Assembly (NCBI GenBank): GCA_019637975.1
Contig: JAHBUR010000003.1
Location: 1 to 64,000 of the forward strand
DNA from: Bacteroidota bacterium
GTDB taxonomy: Bacteria > Bacteroidota > Ignavibacteria > UBA10030 > UBA6906
Direction of reading: 5' to 3'
DNA: 64,000 nucleotides
The position numbers and the translations under genes are program-made. Positions 61,253 through 64,000 of this stretch are shown in pieces. Position 1 is the stretch's first letter, and each line of letters starts with the position of its first letter. A model generated the notes under the pieces. The model saw nothing but the letters and a program-made list of their open reading frames with translations, did no database searches and was not told where the DNA came from.

Positions 61253-61283
61253 TTGCATCTCAAGGCTCACGGATTTATATTGA
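61253..61283 (+). promoter_or_regulatory. Bacteroidota-type promoter for prmC operon
   Basis: TTG 61253-61255, exactly 20 bases, then TATATTGA 61276-61283, the same -7 octamer as the promoter at 3684-3714. The transcription start (about 61290) would be nearly at ATG 61293, so the prmC message may be leaderless or start at a later codon. Confidence 0.55.
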
Positions 61284-61292
61284 GTCCACGAT

Positions 61293-62183
61293 ATGCACCA
61301 TACTGCTGCCACATCTTCGCCAACTAATCAGCGTTGGACTGTTCTTTCTCTGGTTGAATGGTCTACGAACCATCTTATCGAGCACGGATTCGACGAAGCA
61401 CGATTGCATGCTGAATTGCTTCTTGCTCATGTGCTTGAATGTACCCGCCTTCAGTTGTACATGAATTTCGATCGCCCGCTCACGGCGGACGAACTTTGCA
61501 TGTACCGATCGCTGTTCAAACGCCGCCTCACGCACGAACCGTTGCAGTACATTACCGGTGAAACGGAGTTCATGGGCCTGCCGATCTCCGTCAATTCCAA
61601 TGTGCTCATCCCTCGTCCTGAAACAGAGCAACTCGTTGAACACGCCATCAGCATTGTTAATGTGATGGAAAAGGAGAGTGTTGATGTCTTGGACATCGGA
61701 ACCGGTTCAGGTAATATTGCCATCGCTCTTGCAAAGCTCACTTCCAAAGCCCGGGTTACCTCCCTTGAGGTAAGCGCTGCAGCATTGAGCCTGGCGCAAC
61801 AAAATATCGAACGCAATGCGGTCAAGAATGTCTCGCTTCTGCTCGGAGATGTCTTCGCGGAATTTCTGCCCGATCGAATATTCGATGTAATGGTTTCGAA
61901 TCCTCCTTATATATCTGTGACGGAACACGGTACGCTTGATCCCGAAGTCCGGGATTTCGAGCCGCGTCTTGCGACAACCGACGGCGCCGACGGCTATCGT
62001 TTCATCCGTCGAATCTGCGATGTTGCGTTTCGCAAGCTGCATGAGGGAGGCTCATTGCTCATGGAGATTGCCCATAATCAGTCTGGGCAGGCGATAACGA
62101 TTGCAGAAATGGCGGGGTTTGCAAATGCTCGCGTTCTTGCCGACTATTCAGGACATTCGCGGATTATTGTTGTCGAGAAATAG
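61293..62183 (+). CDS. prmC: Release factor glutamine N5-methyltransferase
   Basis: A 296-residue PrmC/HemK: N-terminal helical domain (ARLHAELLLAHVLECTRLQLY, PLQYITGETEFMG) and SAM domain with VLIPRPETEQLVEHA, LDIGTGSGNIAIALA and the NPPYIS catalytic motif. It methylates the GGQ glutamine of RF1 and RF2. The dtd gene follows with no gap. Confidence 0.94.
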   Translation: MHHTAATSSPTNQRWTVLSLVEWSTNHLIEHGFDEARLHAELLLAHVLECTRLQLYMNFDRPLTADELCMYRSLFKRRLTHEPLQYITGETEFMGLPISVNSNVLIPRPETEQLVEHAISIVNVMEKESVDVLDIGTGSGNIAIALAKLTSKARVTSLEVSAAALSLAQQNIERNAVKNVSLLLGDVFAEFLPDRIFDVMVSNPPYISVTEHGTLDPEVRDFEPRLATTDGADGYRFIRRICDVAFRKLHEGGSLLMEIAHNQSGQAITIAEMAGFANARVLADYSGHSRIIVVEK

Positions 62184-62630
62184 ATGAGAGCTGTCATTCA
62201 GCGGGTAAGCGAAGCCAGCGTGACTATTGATGGAACAGTTCACGCAAGCATCAAAAAGGGCTTCGTGATACTGCTTGGAATTCGGACAGGCGACACAAGA
62301 GACGCCGCTGTTTTTCTTGCTGATAGATGTTCGTCGCTTCGTGTGTTCGAGGATGGAAACGGAAAGATGAATCTCGACCTGAACGATGTCGGCGGAAGCG
62401 TCATCGTGGTTTCCCAATTCACGCTGTACGGCAATGTGCAAAAAGGGAACCGCCCCAGCTTCATCGAAGCAGCCCGTCCGGAAGAGGCGGAGCCGCTGTA
62501 TGATTGTTTTGTTGAGAGGATGAAGACGTTGCTCTGCAACGATCGTGTTGCTACGGGGATATTCCGTGCAATGATGGAAGTGAAGATTGTGAATGATGGT
62601 CCGGTAACGATTCTGATGGAAAGCAAGTAG
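62184..62630 (+). CDS. dtd: D-aminoacyl-tRNA deacylase
   Basis: A 148-residue DTD that removes D-amino acids (and glycine from tRNA-Ala). Motifs: MRAVIQRVSEASVTIDG, VSQFTLYGNVQKGNRPSF with the SQFTL active-site loop, and NDGPVTILMES with the Gly-cisPro element. First base follows the prmC stop directly. Confidence 0.95.
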   Translation: MRAVIQRVSEASVTIDGTVHASIKKGFVILLGIRTGDTRDAAVFLADRCSSLRVFEDGNGKMNLDLNDVGGSVIVVSQFTLYGNVQKGNRPSFIEAARPEEAEPLYDCFVERMKTLLCNDRVATGIFRAMMEVKIVNDGPVTILMESK

Positions 62631-62633
62631 TTC

Positions 62634-63551
62634 ATGGGCGTTCTCATGCTCTTTCTTGATGGGGTGGGGATTGGTACAGCGGATGCGTCGGTTAATCCTT
62701 TCTTTCAAGCAGAGCTTCCTTCACTTCGCTCGCTGTTCGGCGGCGAACTGCCCGGCTTGAATCGCCCGTTTCTGCAAAACGGCACAGCCTCACTCATCCC
62801 TCTTGATCCCAACCTCGGAATTGAAGGGCTTCCACAAAGCGGAACGGGACAAACCGCTCTATTCACGGGAGTCAACGCCCCGCAGTTGATAGGGAAGCAT
62901 TTTGGCCCGTATCCCTACTCAACATTGCGTCCGGTTGTGCGGGAGAGGAACATCTTTCGTCAACTGATTAATGCCGGTAAGAAGGGGTATTTCGCCAACG
63001 CCTATCCGCAACGCTTCTTCGATTACTTCAAGGACAAGCAAACACGTCTCACCGTCACAACCCTCTCGTGCAACTATTGTGACATGCCGCTTCATCAGGT
63101 TACGGAACTCGAGAAGGGCGTCGCCGTTTCTGCCGACATTACGAACGCCGGATGGCCGCGCATGGGGTATTCTCACATTCTACCCATCGAACCTGCCGAG
63201 GCCGGACGGAGACTTGTGCGCCTTACCGCCGAGTTTGATTTCGTGCTGTTTGAGTATTGGAGAACCGACAAGGCGGGACATTCGGAAAAAATTAGTGAGG
63301 CCGTCGACTCGCTTGAAGTCTTCGACGGAATGTTAGGCGGTATTCTTCAATCAATTGATGCAACAAGAACGTTGCTGCTCATTACAAGCGACCACGGCAA
63401 TATCGAGGATATGTCAACGAAGGTGCATACGCGCAATCCTGTCCCGGCAATACTGTTCGGCTTCCGTCAGCACGAGGTAGCGCAAACATTGCGGGAAAGA
63501 CCCGATCTTACAGGCGTCACGCCGGCGCTTATGGAACATCTTGTTTCTTAA
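62634..63551 (+). CDS. Alkaline-phosphatase-superfamily metalloenzyme
   Basis: A 305-residue protein with the metal-binding pattern of phosphopentomutase/iPGM-like enzymes: LMLFLDGVGIGTAD at the N-terminus, GLPQSGTGQTALFTG with the probable catalytic Ser/Thr, EYWRTDKAGHSE and LLITSDHGNIED, then HTRNPVPAIL. It lacks a full iPGM domain, so the reaction (phosphoryl or nucleotide transfer) is not clear. Three bases after dtd. Confidence 0.82.
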   Translation: MGVLMLFLDGVGIGTADASVNPFFQAELPSLRSLFGGELPGLNRPFLQNGTASLIPLDPNLGIEGLPQSGTGQTALFTGVNAPQLIGKHFGPYPYSTLRPVVRERNIFRQLINAGKKGYFANAYPQRFFDYFKDKQTRLTVTTLSCNYCDMPLHQVTELEKGVAVSADITNAGWPRMGYSHILPIEPAEAGRRLVRLTAEFDFVLFEYWRTDKAGHSEKISEAVDSLEVFDGMLGGILQSIDATRTLLLITSDHGNIEDMSTKVHTRNPVPAILFGFRQHEVAQTLRERPDLTGVTPALMEHLVS

Positions 63552-63595
63552 GGGGGAATGATATCTTGTAAATAGTTCCACCTGTTCTTGGCCAA

Positions 63596-64000
63596 ATGAA
63601 GAAGCGGACGATTCGTACAACTCCTGCTCTCATCGTTGCGTTACTCTTCGCAATCGGAATCCTCCTCGGCAAAGCCGGCGGCTTGCCCTTCGCGTTTCTT
63701 TTTGTACTCTCTTTGTTCTTCCTCAACGCTGCGGTCTTTCAGTTTCTCATTGGGAGGGACGGACACCCCCTCTTTTCGTTCACTCTTGGATTCCTTGTTA
63801 TTTGCTCGGGCGCTGCCAAAGTACAGCTCGATTTCCAATCCACACCCTCCCCGATACAATCAAACAGGGTAGTTGAAGTTGTCGGGAGAATTGTTGAGCC
63901 GCCATCACAACTCGACAACAAAACGCGATTCACCTTCCAGGCAATATCGTATGCGGATTCGTCCGTCACCCGCGCTATGGATTCACAGATTCTTGTTACC
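63596..64000 (+). CDS. comEC: ComEC/Rec2 competence protein, N-terminal part (3' end outside window)
   Basis: The frame starts at ATG 63596 and runs open past the window end (135 codons seen). The N-terminus has two or three hydrophobic helices (TPALIVALLFAIGILLGKAGG, read in parts; FAFLFVLSLFFLNAAVF; GFLVICSGAAK) followed by the DUF4131 beta domain (VVEVVGRIVEPPSQLD, TRFTFQAISYADSS). This is the layout of ComEC, the DNA-uptake channel. The Competence and metallo-beta-lactamase domains lie outside the window. Confidence 0.8.
   Translation, partial: MKKRTIRTTPALIVALLFAIGILLGKAGGLPFAFLFVLSLFFLNAAVFQFLIGRDGHPLFSFTLGFLVICSGAAKVQLDFQSTPSPIQSNRVVEVVGRIVEPPSQLDNKTRFTFQAISYADSSVTRAMDSQILVT

Noticed and set aside
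1-64000. tRNA genes, rRNA genes, CRISPR arrays, transposases or phage genes
   Set aside because: Intergenic stretches were read for cloverleaf, repeat-spacer and transposase features, and none was found.

Overview
This 64 kb window comes from a bacterial chromosome, most likely a member of the FCB superphylum (Bacteroidota/Ignavibacteriota/Kapabacteria-like). Two secreted proteins end in the type IX secretion sorting domain with the NYPNPFNP motif. Seven promoters have the Bacteroidota-type architecture TTG-N20-TAnnTTTG. A PUR-family DUF3276 protein is present, and menaquinone is made by the futalosine route (MqnD). No tRNA, rRNA, CRISPR array or insertion sequence was seen. Genes are dense and ordered in short operons, so most of the window reads as core chromosome with accessory regulation at the left end.

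Layout. 1-3.3 kb: the end of a receiver/HisKA protein, then a compact cassette of ECF sigma factor, HTH protein and ImmA/IrrE metalloprotease, a DUF3276 gene carrying the same 18-bp upstream box as the sigma gene, and a decayed toxin-antitoxin pair. 3.3-10.7 kb: thioredoxin, Bax-inhibitor-like membrane protein, RmuC, an LpoB-like and a COG3014-like lipoprotein, a receiver protein and glycogen branching enzyme. 10.8-24.4 kb: a long co-directional carotenoid cluster (crtI, carH-like photoreceptor, crtB, GGPP synthase, photolyase, crtZ, crtD, SRPBCC, acyltransferase, glycosyltransferase, SRPBCC-like, cruF, crtYc, crtYd, SRPBCC, TIGR01777 epimerase). 24.4-31.5 kb: an HtpX-like pseudopeptidase, a hydrazine-synthase-alpha-like monohaem beta-propeller and two T9SS substrates. 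32.3-37.2 kb: uppP, then an ECF-type transporter (S, two ATPases, T) interleaved with NusG-II and ApbE genes. 37.4-43.3 kb: pseudo-receiver protein, queE-queC, class I fumarase, ferritin, mqnD and menG. 43.4-48.9 kb: shikimate operon aroB-aroDE-dabb-aroA-aroC/aroQ, in which chorismate synthase carries a C-terminal chorismate mutase. 49.1-64 kb: ABC exporter, LpoA-like protein, radC, lipoprotein and LysM protein, phoH, mazG, amidohydrolase, MFS transporter, an unknown PD-(D/E)XK-like gene, prmC, dtd, a metalloenzyme-superfamily protein and the start of comEC.

How the parts fit. The carotenoid cluster holds a complete predicted route from GGPP to a monocyclic, 3-hydroxylated, 1'-hydroxy-3',4'-didehydro carotenoid (saproxanthin type) carrying a sugar and an acyl chain. 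It sits with a cobalamin photoreceptor-type repressor and a photolyase, so light control of pigment and repair is likely. The shikimate operon takes DAHP (made elsewhere) to chorismate and, through the fused mutase domain, on to prephenate. The ECF/ApbE/NusG-II block resembles loci that supply flavin for extracytoplasmic flavinylation.

Most notable observations: the AroC-AroQ fusion with the catalytic mutase residues spaced exactly as in E. coli chorismate mutase; a CarH homologue lacking the light-state upper histidine; the sigma/HTH/ImmA cassette with its shared box; an HtpX homologue stripped of its zinc site; and an ECF ATPase pair whose defects fall in the same composite nucleotide site.
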